DNA of 64,000 nucleotides from Desulfosporosinus nitroreducens (lineage in GTDB: Bacteria > Bacillota > Desulfitobacteriia > Desulfitobacteriales > Desulfitobacteriaceae): the NCBI RefSeq assembly GCF_023897015.1, contig NZ_JAMHFY010000003.1, forward strand, positions 296,015-360,014, read 5' to 3'. Below, piece after piece: positions 9,724 through 19,625 of the stretch. Position 1 is the stretch's first letter. The number at the start of each line of letters is the position of its first letter. Below the pieces are notes generated by a model. That model ran no database searches and was not told the DNA's origin. It saw only the letters and a program-made list of their open reading frames with translations. The translations under genes were made by a program, and so were the position numbers.

Positions 9724-10743
9724 GTGAAAGAAAGGGGAAATTGCCCGTTCACCCACGTTCCCGTTCACTGGCTCGCTGATGCTGAAGGAATTTCGCCAAC
9801 CTCTGGGCGGCGCAGGATGTGAACCTGGGCGAAATTGGCCCTTCAGCATCGGAACTCGCTTTATCGTGAACTCCCACGAATGGGTTCACTATGCAATTGC
9901 CCCTTTCTTTCTGGTCGACGGGGGTGGGACGAGGGGACGGGGGACGTTGGGGACGGTCTTGGCTTCGTCTTTGGGGTCGTGAAAGTCAGGGGAAATTGCC
10001 CGTTCACCCACGTTCCCGTTCACTGGCTCGTTAGATGCTGAAGGAATTTCGCCAACCCCCGGGTAGCGCAGGATGTGAACCTGGGCGAAATTGCCCTTCA
10101 GCATCGGAGCTCGCTTTAACGTGAACTCCCACGAATGGGTTCACTATGCAATTGTCCCCTTACTTTCTGGTCGACGGGGGTAGGAACGAGGGGAGTGGAA
10201 GGAAACGAGCGACGTTGGGGACGGTCTTGGGTTCGTCTTTGAGGTCTTGTGAAAGACAGGGGAAATTGCCCGTTCACCCACGTTCCCGTTCACTGGCTCG
10301 TTAGATGCTGAAGGAATTTCGCCAACCCCCGGGTAGCGCAGGATGTGAACCTGGGCGAAATTGCCCTTCAGCATCGGAGCTCGCTTTAACGTGAACTCCC
10401 ACGAATGGGTTCACTATGCAATTGTCCCCTTACTTTCTGGTCGACGGGGGTAGGAACGAGGGGAGTGGAAGGAACGGGCGACGTTGGGGACGGTCTTGGG
10501 TTCGTCTTTGGGGTCTTGTGAAAGACAGGGGAAATTGCCCGTTCACCCACGTTCCCGTTCACTGGTTCGCTAGTTGCTGAAGGAATTTCGCCAACCTCTG
10601 GGTGGCGCAGGATGTGAACCTGGGCGAAATTGGCCTTCAGCATCGGCGCTCGCTTTATCGTGAACTCCCACGAATGGGTTCACTATGCAATTGTCCCCTT
10701 TCTTTTTGGTCGACGGGGGTGGGAACGGGGGGACGAGGAAGAA
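9724..10743 (+). repeat. Four tandem copies of a 255-270 bp palindromic repeat
   Basis: Units begin GTGAAAG at 9724, 9979, 10249 and 10518, giving periods of 255, 270 and 269 bases; the fourth unit stops near 10740. Each has outer inverted ends (GAAAGAAAGGGGAAATTGC on the left, complement of GCAATTGCCCCTTTCTTTC on the right in unit 1), imperfect GTTCAC/GTGAAC arms, and an inner arm pair (GATGCTGAAGGAATTTCGCC and the complement-like GGCGAAATTGGCCCTTCAGC) around a short GC-rich centre. Units are joined by 55-80 bases of G-rich spacer containing GTCGACGGGGGTGG. The arms make each unit able to fold into one long hairpin. No transposase is next to it. It resembles a MITE or large REP-type element. 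No convincing gene lies in this stretch. Confidence 0.9.
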
Positions 10744-10907
10744 TTTAAAATAGATTTATAGAGGTGTAAAAAATTTTAATATAAATTATCAGAAAATTCA
10801 TATTAATATGTAAACTACTGTTTCAACTTCACTTGGAAAGGAGAGTTTCAGCAAGTTGTATAATTATGGAATGTCAAGTTTACAAAAGAAATTTGAGGAG
10901 GCAGGCT

Positions 10908-12563
10908 ATGGATGAACTAATACGCAAAGATTGGCCTGGTAATTTAGATCCGAACTTGACTTATTTTAAGGGGCAGAAGCCTTTGCACGAGTATTTGAGG
11001 GGTAATGCTCGTCTAAATCCGGAGAGGATTGCGATTATATGGTATGGGCGGGAGATTACCTATGGGGAGTTAGATGATCTTAGCGAGCGGTTTGCATCCT
11101 TTTTATCGAGTTCTGGAGTCAAGAAGGGTGAGCGTGTAGCACTTTTTCTCTCCAATTGTCCACAGTATTTTATTGCTCATTATGGCATCCAGAAAATCGG
11201 GGCGGTTGTTAGTCCTTGCAGTCCATTATTTAAGGAGTGGGAACTGGAGTACCAGTTAATTGATATGGAAGCTAAGGTCATTGTAGCGGCGGACAGTCTG
11301 TACGATGTTGTTGCTAAGGTACAATCTAAAACTAAAATCGAGCAGATTATTCTAACGAATTATGGGGATTTTCTACCGGATGAACCTTCGTTGAATGTCC
11401 CAGCCGAGATTTGCAAACCTAAGCCGATCATATCGGATGTTCAAGACATGCTTTCGGTTATAAACGATGTGAAAGGCTCAGTACCCGCTGTGGACGTTAA
11501 CATGGATGATATTAGTCTAATGGTTTACACTTCTGGCACGACGGGTAAACCTAAGGGGGCTATGCTTTCTTACGGTAATGCTCTCTTTAAAACCGCGGCT
11601 GCAACACAAAGCAACCGAATATTGGAGAAGGATATTTTTCTTACTGTGGTACCGCTTTACCACATCGCTGGGATGTTATTGGGGCTTAATTGCCCGATTT
11701 ATGCTAACGCGAGTATGGTGCTTTTGTATCGGTTTGATCCGCTTACCATTTTGCAAGCGATTGATCGGTACAAATGTACGTGGTGGTATAGCGTTGTTCC
11801 TATGAATGTCGCAGTTATGCAGGTACCAAATGCTGGACAATATGATATTTCCTCCTTAAGAACAACTAGGGGTACCAGTTTTGGGATTAACCTGACCCAG
11901 GAGATTGCTGAGGCTTGGGCTAAGTTCACGGGAGGCTGCCAGATTTGTGAGGGGGCCTACGGTCTAAGTGAGACTCACACCGCGGACACCTTTATGCCTT
12001 CGAATGCTGTTAAGTGGGGAACACAAGGTATTCCTACCTATGAAACAAAGATACGCATTGTTGATCCGGAAACTGGCAAGGAAAAGCCTGTTGGAGAAAT
12101 GGGAGAAATAGTTATCTCCACTCCAGGTGCTTTCAAAGGCTATTGGAATAAGCCTGAAGAAAGTGCTCAGACTCTGCGTGAGGGATGGATATACACTGGA
12201 GATATGGGGCAGTTGGATGCGGAAAATTATTTAATCTTCTGCGGACGATTCAAAGAGATGATTAAGGTAAGCGGGTACAGTGTGTTCCCAGAGGAAGTGG
12301 AAGCCATGCTGATGCGGCATGAAGGGATAGCACAAGCAGCAGTTACAGGTGTACCCGATGCCCAAAAAGGAGAAGTAGTAAAAGCCTATGTCGTTCTCAA
12401 ATCGGGTCAGAGCACTCATATTACGGATCAGAACATTATGGACTGGGCTAAACAAAGAATGGCCCCATACAAGGCCCCGCGCTATGTGGAATTTCGCGAG
12501 TCCTTACCAGCCACCGGAGCGGGAAAAGTGTTACGCAGGCTGTTAAAAGAAAAACAGAACTAG
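10908..12563 (+). CDS. Acyl-CoA synthetase (AMP-forming)
   Basis: A 551-residue adenylate-forming ligase. It has the P-loop motif YTSGTTGKPKGAM, the acyl-adenylate motif EGAYGLSETH, the GWIYTGDMG segment, and the C-terminal lysine region GAGKVLRRLLKE. Such enzymes activate a carboxylic acid with ATP to acyl-AMP and then to acyl-CoA. ATG 10908 is chosen because GAGGAGG lies just upstream; an in-frame TTG at 10833 has a weaker context and adds residues unlike the family. It sits downstream of the beta-oxidation operon and upstream of a second ligase, so it probably supplies that pathway. The acid it uses cannot be read from sequence. Confidence 0.9.
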   Translation: MDELIRKDWPGNLDPNLTYFKGQKPLHEYLRGNARLNPERIAIIWYGREITYGELDDLSERFASFLSSSGVKKGERVALFLSNCPQYFIAHYGIQKIGAVVSPCSPLFKEWELEYQLIDMEAKVIVAADSLYDVVAKVQSKTKIEQIILTNYGDFLPDEPSLNVPAEICKPKPIISDVQDMLSVINDVKGSVPAVDVNMDDISLMVYTSGTTGKPKGAMLSYGNALFKTAAATQSNRILEKDIFLTVVPLYHIAGMLLGLNCPIYANASMVLLYRFDPLTILQAIDRYKCTWWYSVVPMNVAVMQVPNAGQYDISSLRTTRGTSFGINLTQEIAEAWAKFTGGCQICEGAYGLSETHTADTFMPSNAVKWGTQGIPTYETKIRIVDPETGKEKPVGEMGEIVISTPGAFKGYWNKPEESAQTLREGWIYTGDMGQLDAENYLIFCGRFKEMIKVSGYSVFPEEVEAMLMRHEGIAQAAVTGVPDAQKGEVVKAYVVLKSGQSTHITDQNIMDWAKQRMAPYKAPRYVEFRESLPATGAGKVLRRLLKEKQN

Positions 12564-12767
12564 AGATTAGTGATGCAAAAAAGTTGATCGACAAGTCTTA
12601 CCTGTGTTAGGTGGTTAAGAATAATGCAAAGAAGAGTGATGCCAAGAAGAAAAGGTGAGAAGATTTAAGAATTAGTTTTATAGGTCATAAGGCGAAGATA
12701 TTCAAAAGATCTGTTTTCTCTATTTATGCCTATGATTAAATAACTAAAAGTAAGAGGAGGAAAAGGG

Positions 12768-14417
12768 ATGACGGAAAACGAGAGAGTATGGATAAAAAGC
12801 TATCCTGCCAATGTAAGGTACCATATTGATTATCCCAATAAGTCACTAGGTCAGATGTTTGACGAGACAGTCTCCAAAATGCCGGATACTCCTGCTATGA
12901 TCTTTGCAGGTCATACCGTTACTTATAGACAATTCGGTGATCAGGTCAACCGCTTTGCCACTGCTTTAGCTGATCTGGGTGTTACAAAAGGGGAACGTGT
13001 GGGGCTGATGGGTCCTAATTGTCCCCAATGGGAAGTCGCCTTCTTTGCTTTGCTCAAATTGGGTGCGATCGTCGTCCAGACAAACCCTATGTATGTTGAA
13101 CCGGAAATTGCTCATCAGATGAATGATTCAGGGGCAACCACGATCATTGTGTTTGAAATGATGTATCCTTGTGTAAAGAATGTACTCCAGGAGACCCCCC
13201 TGAAAAGAGTTATAGTGTTTAATTTTCTGGCACCGGTCAAAGCAGCCCCGGACATGTATTCATACGATGATCTTATCAAATGTGAGCCGGCTCTTCCTGA
13301 AGTAACCATTGATCCTGCAAAAGATTTGGCGGTTTTGCAATATACTGGTGGTACTACGGGTATCTCTAAAGGGGTTATGCTCACTCACAATAATCTTAGC
13401 GCTAATACCCAACAAGTTATTGAATGGTCAATTGACATGAAGTATGGAGCTGAACGAGTTCTCACGATCTTGCCAGTATTTCATGTATATGGCATGACTG
13501 ACTGCGTTAATTATGCAGTGGCAGTAGCCGCTACTCAGATAATATTGCCTCGTTTTGACCCCGATCAGGTATTGGAAACGATTCGTGCCTACAAGCCTAC
13601 TTTGTTTCCTGGGGCACCAACTATGTTTATGGCCTTGAATATGCACCCCCGCATTGCGGAATACCATGAGAGCTTAGCTGAAATAAAAGTTTGCACGAGT
13701 GGTTCCGCTCCTTTGCCCTTAGAGGTTGCTCAGAAGTTTGGTGTGGTGACGCATGGTATGGGAAATCTGGTGGAAGGATACGGACTTTCCGAAGCATCCC
13801 CAATAACCCACTGCAATCCGCTTGACCGCCCTACGCGAGCTGGCTCCATTGGATTACCTCTTCCCGACACGGATTATATAATCACTGATCTGGAAACGGG
13901 TGATAAGGAACTCCCCATAGGGGAAATAGGAGAATTATGTATTCGTGGTCCGCAAGTAATGAAAGGATACTGGGAAAAACCGCAGGAGACGGCTGAAACC
14001 TTGCGTAATGGCTGGTTGCATACTGGCGATATGGCAAGAATGGATGAAGAGGGTTTCTGTTATATTATCGACCGTAAGAAAGATATGATTATTGCAGGGG
14101 GGTTCAACGTATATCCCCGCGATATTGAAGAAGTTTTATATAAACATCCTAAAGTTAAAGAAGTAGTTGTGGCAGGAGTGCCTGACGCCTATCGAGGCGA
14201 GACGGTTAAAGCATTTATTGTCTTGCAAGCTAATACCGAAGCAACTGAGCAAGAATTTATAGATTATTGCCGGAACAAGTTAGCCGCTTTTAAAGTCCCG
14301 CGTCTTGTTGAGTTTAGAAATGAATTACCTAGGACGATCGTAGGTAAAGTTTTGCGGCGTCAGCTTGTAGAAGAGGAGAAGGCGAAAATTCAAGCAGCGG
14401 CTGTCAGCCAAACCTGA
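12768..14417 (+). CDS. fadD: Long-chain-fatty-acid-CoA ligase
   Basis: A 549-residue adenylate-forming enzyme of the FadD/LcfA kind. Motifs are YTGGTTGISKGVM (ATP binding), EGYGLSEASP, GWLHTGDMARMDEEG, and RTIVGKVLRRQLVEEE with the catalytic lysine near the end. It converts free fatty acid, CoA and ATP to acyl-CoA, AMP and pyrophosphate. AAGAGGAGG lies upstream of the ATG. About 200 bases separate it from the previous ligase, with no evident terminator, so they may be co-transcribed. It likely loads fatty acids into the upstream beta-oxidation set. Chain length is a family-based guess. Confidence 0.9.
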   Translation: MTENERVWIKSYPANVRYHIDYPNKSLGQMFDETVSKMPDTPAMIFAGHTVTYRQFGDQVNRFATALADLGVTKGERVGLMGPNCPQWEVAFFALLKLGAIVVQTNPMYVEPEIAHQMNDSGATTIIVFEMMYPCVKNVLQETPLKRVIVFNFLAPVKAAPDMYSYDDLIKCEPALPEVTIDPAKDLAVLQYTGGTTGISKGVMLTHNNLSANTQQVIEWSIDMKYGAERVLTILPVFHVYGMTDCVNYAVAVAATQIILPRFDPDQVLETIRAYKPTLFPGAPTMFMALNMHPRIAEYHESLAEIKVCTSGSAPLPLEVAQKFGVVTHGMGNLVEGYGLSEASPITHCNPLDRPTRAGSIGLPLPDTDYIITDLETGDKELPIGEIGELCIRGPQVMKGYWEKPQETAETLRNGWLHTGDMARMDEEGFCYIIDRKKDMIIAGGFNVYPRDIEEVLYKHPKVKEVVVAGVPDAYRGETVKAFIVLQANTEATEQEFIDYCRNKLAAFKVPRLVEFRNELPRTIVGKVLRRQLVEEEKAKIQAAAVSQT

Positions 14418-14484
14418 ATATTATAAAAAAAGAGGGGGATCATTTCAGGGATTAATGCCCCTGAAAATCAGACATATAGCTCAA

Positions 14485-14525
14485 AGCCCTTTGGAGTTGC
14501 TCATTCCGAAGGGCTTCTCTTATTA
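14485..14525 (+). terminator. Intrinsic terminator after the acyl-CoA ligase
   Basis: AGCCCTTTGG pairs with CCGAAGGGCT across an 11-base loop, followed by a T-rich stretch (TCTCTTATT). It is 70 bases after the fadD stop codon. Confidence 0.75.
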
Positions 14526-14570
14526 AGATTTGTTTTGTTGCCGATTTATTCGTTTTTCGTAAGCAGGAAT

Positions 14571-14740
14571 AGTGAACTCGTTCAGCTAAAAGCTGAACAT
14601 CGAGACTTCGGTGGAGGAGTCTACCTCCTTCGCGCCGAGTGGGTCTATCGGGAAAGGCGTTCGGGGATACTCTCCACTGGAGACTATCGTCACCGAAGAA
14701 GAATAAGGAACACCTACTTGAAGTGCGAGTCTGGGAATTA
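14571..14740 (+). mobile_element. IS200/IS605-end-like structured element, long form
   Basis: It begins AGTGAACTCGTTCAGCT, with a GTTCAGCT/AGCTGAAC hairpin, continues GAGACTTCGGTG, and ends GAATAAGGAACACCTACTTG followed by GTGCGAGTCTGGGAATT. CTTCGGTG pairs with CACCGAAG about 85 bases later, enclosing smaller hairpins. A compact relative is at 41127 and another long one lies on the minus strand at 21221. The paired hairpins and the ACACCCACTTGAAGAAGTGGG-like terminus resemble right ends of IS605-group elements, which also encode TnpB guide RNA. No tnpA or tnpB is present here. A 70-residue open frame across it is not taken as a gene. Confidence 0.6.
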
Positions 14741-14828
14741 TAAATAAGGAGCTAAATTAGAATTTGATGCCAAGCAAAGGGATTTGTGTAAGTCGACAGG
14801 TATAGGACATTTTTTCGCATGTTTACTG

Positions 14829-14993
14829 TATAATCTAGCTAAAACAGTTGAATCATTTGTGTTCTTATGTTAAGTTTAATTAAACAAACTAAATTGTTTA
14901 ATCTTGAATTTAATTTAATAATGCAGGGCAAAGGCGCTCGAAAAAGTTTTGTACTTCCAGATCTGAGGTGCATTCTTTTGAGGGCGCTTTTTT
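14829..14993 (+). promoter_or_regulatory. gltB leader: promoter -10, ANTAR-type hexaloop hairpin and overlapping terminator
   Basis: TATAAT at 14829-14834 is followed 3 bases later by GCTAAAACAGTTGAAT, a block repeated at the same spacing before glnA. A 9-bp AT-rich hairpin (14879-14902) has a six-base loop ACTAAA. The stem GGGC/GCTC (14926-14939) carries the hexaloop AAAGGC, with A at position 1 and G at position 4 as ANTAR proteins require. The terminator uses the same bases: GCGCTCGAAAAAG (from 14935) pairs with CTTTTGAGGGCGC (to 14987), followed by six Ts. Hairpin and terminator are mutually exclusive, so regulator binding should allow readthrough into gltB. The -35 box is weak. The 9-bp hairpin is not a canonical first ANTAR hairpin because its fourth loop base is A. 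Confidence 0.8.
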
Positions 14994-15032
14994 GTTTTAT
15001 AAATATTAAATTCGCAACGAAGGGTGAGTTAT

Positions 15033-18000
15033 ATGCAAAGTTATGGTTTGCCAAAGAAACAGGGACTTTACGATCCAGCATTAGAACATGATGCATGCGG
15101 TATGGGATTCGTTGTGAATATCAAGGGTGAAAAGTCTCATGGCATTATAGAAGAAGCTTTAACTGTATTGGAAAACTTAAGTCACAGAGGGGCAAGCGGA
15201 GCGGATGAAAATACCGGCGACGGTGCCGGTATACTAATTCAGATTCCTCATGGTTTCTTCAAAAGAGAATGTGATGTTCTGGGTTTTAATTTGCCGGAAA
15301 AAGGCAACTATGGCGTAGGCATGATTTTTGCACATAAGTATGATGATTTCAGAAAAACGCAGATGGAAACCTTCGAAAAAATTGCCCGGGAGGAAGGCCA
15401 GAAGATCCTTGGCTGGAGGGAAGTCCCTATCGATATGACTACAGTCGGCGAAGGCGCAAAGGCGGTAATGCCCAGATTTATTCAGGTTTTTATCGAAAAG
15501 AATACCAGCATATCAGATGAAATGGACTTTGAAAGAAAACTGTATATCATAAGAAAAAAAGCAGAAAAAGTCATGGTCCCGATGTGCGAAGATAAGGGAG
15601 GGACATTCTATGTTGCCAGCCTTTCCTCTAAAACTATCGTTTATAAAGGCATGCTTACAGCAGAGCAACTGAGAGATTTCTATCTTGACCTTTCCGACCT
15701 TGATTTTGTATCAGCACTCGCTATGGTCCATTCAAGGTTCAGCACCAACACCTTTCCAAGTTGGGAGAGGGCTCATCCCAACAGATACATTGTTCACAAT
15801 GGCGAGATAAATACGATTAGAGGGAATGTAAATTGGATGAAGGCGAGACAAAAGTGTATCGCTTCCCCGCTGTTTGATGATCTCTCGAAAGTCTACCCTA
15901 TCGTTGATGAGTCAGGCAGTGATTCTGCGATGTTCGACAACAGCCTGGAATTTCTTCACCTTACCGGCAGGTCGCTTCCACACTCCGTAATGATGATGAT
16001 CCCTGAACCTTGGGAAAAGAATGAGCAGATGTCTAAGGAAAAAAAGGATTTCTACCAATTCCATGACTTTTTAATGGAGCCTTGGGATGGTCCCGCTGCC
16101 ATGGGTTTTACAGACGGTGTGGTCATTGGTGGAGTACTGGACAGAAACGGACTCAGACCTTCAAGGTATTATGTTACAAAAGATGACAAAGTTGTTCTGG
16201 CTTCAGAAGTCGGAGTAATTGATATCAAGCCTGAAAATGTAAAATATAAAGGCAGGCTGGAACCAGGCAAAATGTTGCTTATTGATACCCGAGCGAAGAG
16301 GATCATTTCAGATGAAGAAGTAAAGCAAAGTGTAGCGATGATGCATCCCTATGAAGAATGGAACAGCCGCCATATCGTCAAACTCAGCGATCTTTCGGTT
16401 GAGAATGTTAAGGAAGAGAAGATAAGGGAAGACCTTATAAAGCAACAGAAAGCCTTTGGCTATACGTTTGAGGACATCACTAAAACTATTCAGCCTATGG
16501 CAATAGAGGGTGTAGATCCTATAGGAGCCATGGGTATGGATTCCCCTCTTGCTGTATTATCTGAGAAACCTCAGATGCTGTACCTTTATTTCAAACAGCT
16601 CTTTGCCCAGGTTACCAATCCTCCCATTGACGGAATAAGGGAAGACATAGTCACTTCGGGAAGCATGTTGCTTGGAGATACCGGAAATCTTCTGGACCCT
16701 GATCAAAGAAACTCAGCGAGCTTGTCCCTTGAGCAACCGATACTAACCAATGAACAGCTTCAAACGATTAAGCAACGAAATGATGGCAGGCTCAAAGCTG
16801 CTACCCTTTCCATACTTTATCAAGTCTCGGAAGGGGCAAAGTCTATGGAAAGGGCTTTAGAAAGTGTTTTCAGAGAAGCGGACAAGGCGATCAATGAAGG
16901 CGCTAATATCATTATTCTCTCAGACCGGGGCGCCGATGAGAAGCTGGCAGCAATACCAGCACTTTTGGCATCCTCAGGACTTCACCACCACCTGATCAGA
17001 AAAGAAATCCGAACTAATCTGGGAATTGTGCTGGAATCTGCTGAGCCGAGAGAAGTACACCATTTTTGTACGCTGATTGGTTATGGAGTTACGGCAATTA
17101 ATCCTTATCTGGCTTATGAAACCATTAAAGACCTCGCTGGAAAAGGACTGTTAGAGGGACTGAATTACGAAGAGGCTAAAAAGAATTTCATTAAAGCTTC
17201 GGTTAAAGGAGTGCTCAAAGTACTCACGAAAATGGGCATTTCTACCATGAGAAGTTACCACGGAGCTCAAATCTTTGAGGCAGTAGGCCTTAAAAAGGAG
17301 CTTATTGATAAGTATTTCACAATGACACCTTCCAGACTGGAAGGAATAGGACTTGAAGAGATCGCTCTAGAAAATCAAATGCGGCATGAAAGCGCCTATG
17401 ATGAGAATTCACTGTATACGGACTCCCTTGAAATAGGCGGATACTTCCAGTGTAAGGAGGATGGAGAAATCCATCTCTACAATTCTGAAACCATCTACAT
17501 GCTTCAAAAAGCATGCCGAGAAGGAAATTACCCTCTTTATAAGGATTATTCAAAAAAGATAAACGAAGACGAAATCTACACCTTAAGGAGTCTTCTTGAT
17601 TTTAAGATTAATGCAGGCGACACCATTCCCATAGAAGAAGTGGAATCAGTTGAGTCAATAGTTAAAAGGTTTAAGACCGGAGCTATGTCCTACGGATCTA
17701 TAAGCAAAGAGGCCCACGAGTGTCTGGCCATTGCCATGAACAGATTGGGAGGGAAAAGCAACTCGGGTGAAGGCGGAGAGGACAGCGAACGATTTAAGGT
17801 CATGGTAAACGGAGACACGAAGAACAGTGCCATTAAGCAGGTGGCTTCAGGACGTTTTGGCGTTACCAGTAACTATTTAGTGAATGCCCAGGAGATTCAA
17901 ATTAAAATGGCTCAGGGAGCAAAGCCGGGTGAAGGCGGCCAGCTTCCGGGACGAAAGGTTTATCCAGAAATCGCCAGGGTAAGGCATTCAACCCCGGGCG

Positions 18001-19607
18001 TAAATCTTATTTCTCCTCCGCCGCACCATGATATCTATTCAATCGAAGATTTGGCTGAACTGATTTTTGACCTGAAAAATGCCAATCGGGATGCGCGGAT
18101 TAACGTCAAGCTCGTTTCAGAAGTTGGAGTAGGGACAATCGCTGCAGGAGTGGCTAAAGGTAAAGCAGACGTTATTCTTATCAGTGGATACGACGGAGGA
18201 ACTGGTGCTTCCCCAAGAACAAGTATCAGAAATACGGGACTTCCTTGGGAGCTGGGGCTTGCCGAGACTCATCAGACCTTGGTTTTAAACAAGCTAAGAG
18301 ATAGAGTGGTTGTTGAAACAGATGGCAAGTTGCTATCAGGGCGGGATGTTGTCATTGCGGCAATGCTGGGAGCTGAGGAATACGGATTTGCGACTACACC
18401 GCTAATTGCCTTAGGATGTGTCATGATGAGGGTTTGTAATCTTAACACATGTCCTGTAGGGATAGCGACTCAAGATGAAAATCTAAGGAAAAACTTCACA
18501 GGAAAGCCTGACCATGTTGAGAACTTCATGAAATTTATCGCTCAAGAAATGCGCGAAATCATGGCTAAACTCGGCTTTAGGACAATCAATGAAATGGTTG
18601 GACGTTCGGATCGACTTAAAACCAAAGAGAAAGTTAAGCACTGGAAGGCGGCGCACTTAGATCTGTCCCCAATTCTTTATCAACCGTACGCCGGTGCCGA
18701 TGTCAGCCGATTCAACACTCAGTCTCAGAACCATATGCTGGAAGAATCAATGGATTTAAAAAAGCTGCTTAGAATCTGTAAACCGGCTCTTGAGAATCAA
18801 ACACCTATCCGAGCTAAACTCAAGATCAATAATGTGGACCGAGTTGTCGGCACAATTATCGGAAGCGAAATTTCCAAGAGATACGGTGAAACTGGACTTC
18901 CTGAAGATACAATCAAGCTTACCTTTGTAGGATCAGCCGGACAAAGTTTTGGTGCATTTACTCCGAAAGGGCTTTCTCTGGAATTAGAAGGAGATTCAAA
19001 CGACTATTTAGGAAAAGGCCTTTCAGGCGCAAAAATTGTGGTTTATCCTCCCAAAACTTCTGACTTTGAGCCTGAGAAGAATATTCTGATCGGAAATGTC
19101 GCTTTCTATGGGGCAACTTCAGGGGAGGCCTACATCAACGGGATAGCTGGGGAAAGATTCTGTGTCAGGAACAGTGGGGTAAAAGCAGTAGTCGAAGGCG
19201 TAGGTGACCATGGCTGTGAATATATGACAGGCGGTAAAGTAGTTATCCTGGGCAAGACAGGAAGGAACTTTGCAGCCGGGATGTCCGGTGGGATAGCTTA
19301 TATTCTGGATTTTGATGAAGTTTACTGCAACAAGTCGATGGTGACACTGGAGAAAATTGAATCTGAAGAAGAAATGAACGAAATCCAGGAAATGATACAA
19401 AAACATGTAGAGAGCACCGGCAGTCCTCAAGGCAGGAGAGTTCTTGACAGCTGGGAAAGCTATTCGGTGAGATTCACTAAGGTTATTCCTAAAGATTACA
19501 AACGTATGCTGGAGAACATTACTAAGGCTCAAGAGGCGGGCTTAAGCGGCGAAGAGGCCTTGATGGCCGCATTTGAAGAGAATTTTAAAGATGTTTCCAG
19601 GATTTAA
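15033..19607 (+). CDS. gltB: Glutamate synthase, large (alpha) subunit
   Basis: A 1524-residue GOGAT large subunit, full length. The N-terminal class II glutaminase begins after a short propeptide at C22 (HDACGMGF), expected to become the nucleophile. The central and FMN-binding synthase domains include [13 protein letters not shown] and [13 protein letters not shown]. The 3Fe-4S ligands appear as C-x5-C-x4-C in [15 protein letters not shown], and the C-terminal GXGXG beta-helix follows. It transfers glutamine amide nitrogen to 2-oxoglutarate, giving two glutamates, with electrons from GltD. ATG 15033 is chosen (AAGGGTG upstream); GTG 15024 lies inside that site. Its leader suggests ANTAR-controlled antitermination, and gltD follows after 18 bases. 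Confidence 0.97.
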   Translation: MQSYGLPKKQGLYDPALEHDACGMGFVVNIKGEKSHGIIEEALTVLENLSHRGASGADENTGDGAGILIQIPHGFFKRECDVLGFNLPEKGNYGVGMIFAHKYDDFRKTQMETFEKIAREEGQKILGWREVPIDMTTVGEGAKAVMPRFIQVFIEKNTSISDEMDFERKLYIIRKKAEKVMVPMCEDKGGTFYVASLSSKTIVYKGMLTAEQLRDFYLDLSDLDFVSALAMVHSRFSTNTFPSWERAHPNRYIVHNGEINTIRGNVNWMKARQKCIASPLFDDLSKVYPIVDESGSDSAMFDNSLEFLHLTGRSLPHSVMMMIPEPWEKNEQMSKEKKDFYQFHDFLMEPWDGPAAMGFTDGVVIGGVLDRNGLRPSRYYVTKDDKVVLASEVGVIDIKPENVKYKGRLEPGKMLLIDTRAKRIISDEEVKQSVAMMHPYEEWNSRHIVKLSDLSVENVKEEKIREDLIKQQKAFGYTFEDITKTIQPMAIEGVDPIGAMGMDSPLAVLSEKPQMLYLYFKQLFAQVTNPPIDGIREDIVTSGSMLLGDTGNLLDPDQRNSASLSLEQPILTNEQLQTIKQRNDGRLKAATLSILYQVSEGAKSMERALESVFREADKAINEGANIIILSDRGADEKLAAIPALLASSGLHHHLIRKEIRTNLGIVLESAEPREVHHFCTLIGYGVTAINPYLAYETIKDLAGKGLLEGLNYEEAKKNFIKASVKGVLKVLTKMGISTMRSYHGAQIFEAVGLKKELIDKYFTMTPSRLEGIGLEEIALENQMRHESAYDENSLYTDSLEIGGYFQCKEDGEIHLYNSETIYMLQKACREGNYPLYKDYSKKINEDEIYTLRSLLDFKINAGDTIPIEEVESVESIVKRFKTGAMSYGSISKEAHECLAIAMNRLGGKSNSGEGGEDSERFKVMVNGDTKNSAIKQVASGRFGVTSNYLVNAQEIQIKMAQGAKPGEGGQLPGRKVYPEIARVRHSTPGVNLISPPPHHDIYSIEDLAELIFDLKNANRDARINVKLVSEVGVGTIAAGVAKGKADVILISGYDGGTGASPRTSIRNTGLPWELGLAETHQTLVLNKLRDRVVVETDGKLLSGRDVVIAAMLGAEEYGFATTPLIALGCVMMRVCNLNTCPVGIATQDENLRKNFTGKPDHVENFMKFIAQEMREIMAKLGFRTINEMVGRSDRLKTKEKVKHWKAAHLDLSPILYQPYAGADVSRFNTQSQNHMLEESMDLKKLLRICKPALENQTPIRAKLKINNVDRVVGTIIGSEISKRYGETGLPEDTIKLTFVGSAGQSFGAFTPKGLSLELEGDSNDYLGKGLSGAKIVVYPPKTSDFEPEKNILIGNVAFYGATSGEAYINGIAGERFCVRNSGVKAVVEGVGDHGCEYMTGGKVVILGKTGRNFAAGMSGGIAYILDFDEVYCNKSMVTLEKIESEEEMNEIQEMIQKHVESTGSPQGRRVLDSWESYSVRFTKVIPKDYKRMLENITKAQEAGLSGEEALMAAFEENFKDVSRI

Positions 19608-19625
19608 GGGCGAGGTGGGACTGAA

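Noticed and set aside
9889..10643. Three similar minus-strand reading frames of 71-85 codons (MLKGNFAQVHILRYPG-type).
   Set aside because: They are alike only because they lie in the tandem repeat units; no ribosome binding sites were seen and the frame includes palindrome arms.
9724..10743. Tandem repeats as a possible CRISPR array.
   Set aside because: Units are 255-270 bases, internally palindromic, with similar spacers, and no cas genes are near.
14535..14747. A 70-codon frame after the fadD terminator.
   Set aside because: It runs across the hairpins of the IS605-end-like element and has no family resemblance or good start.
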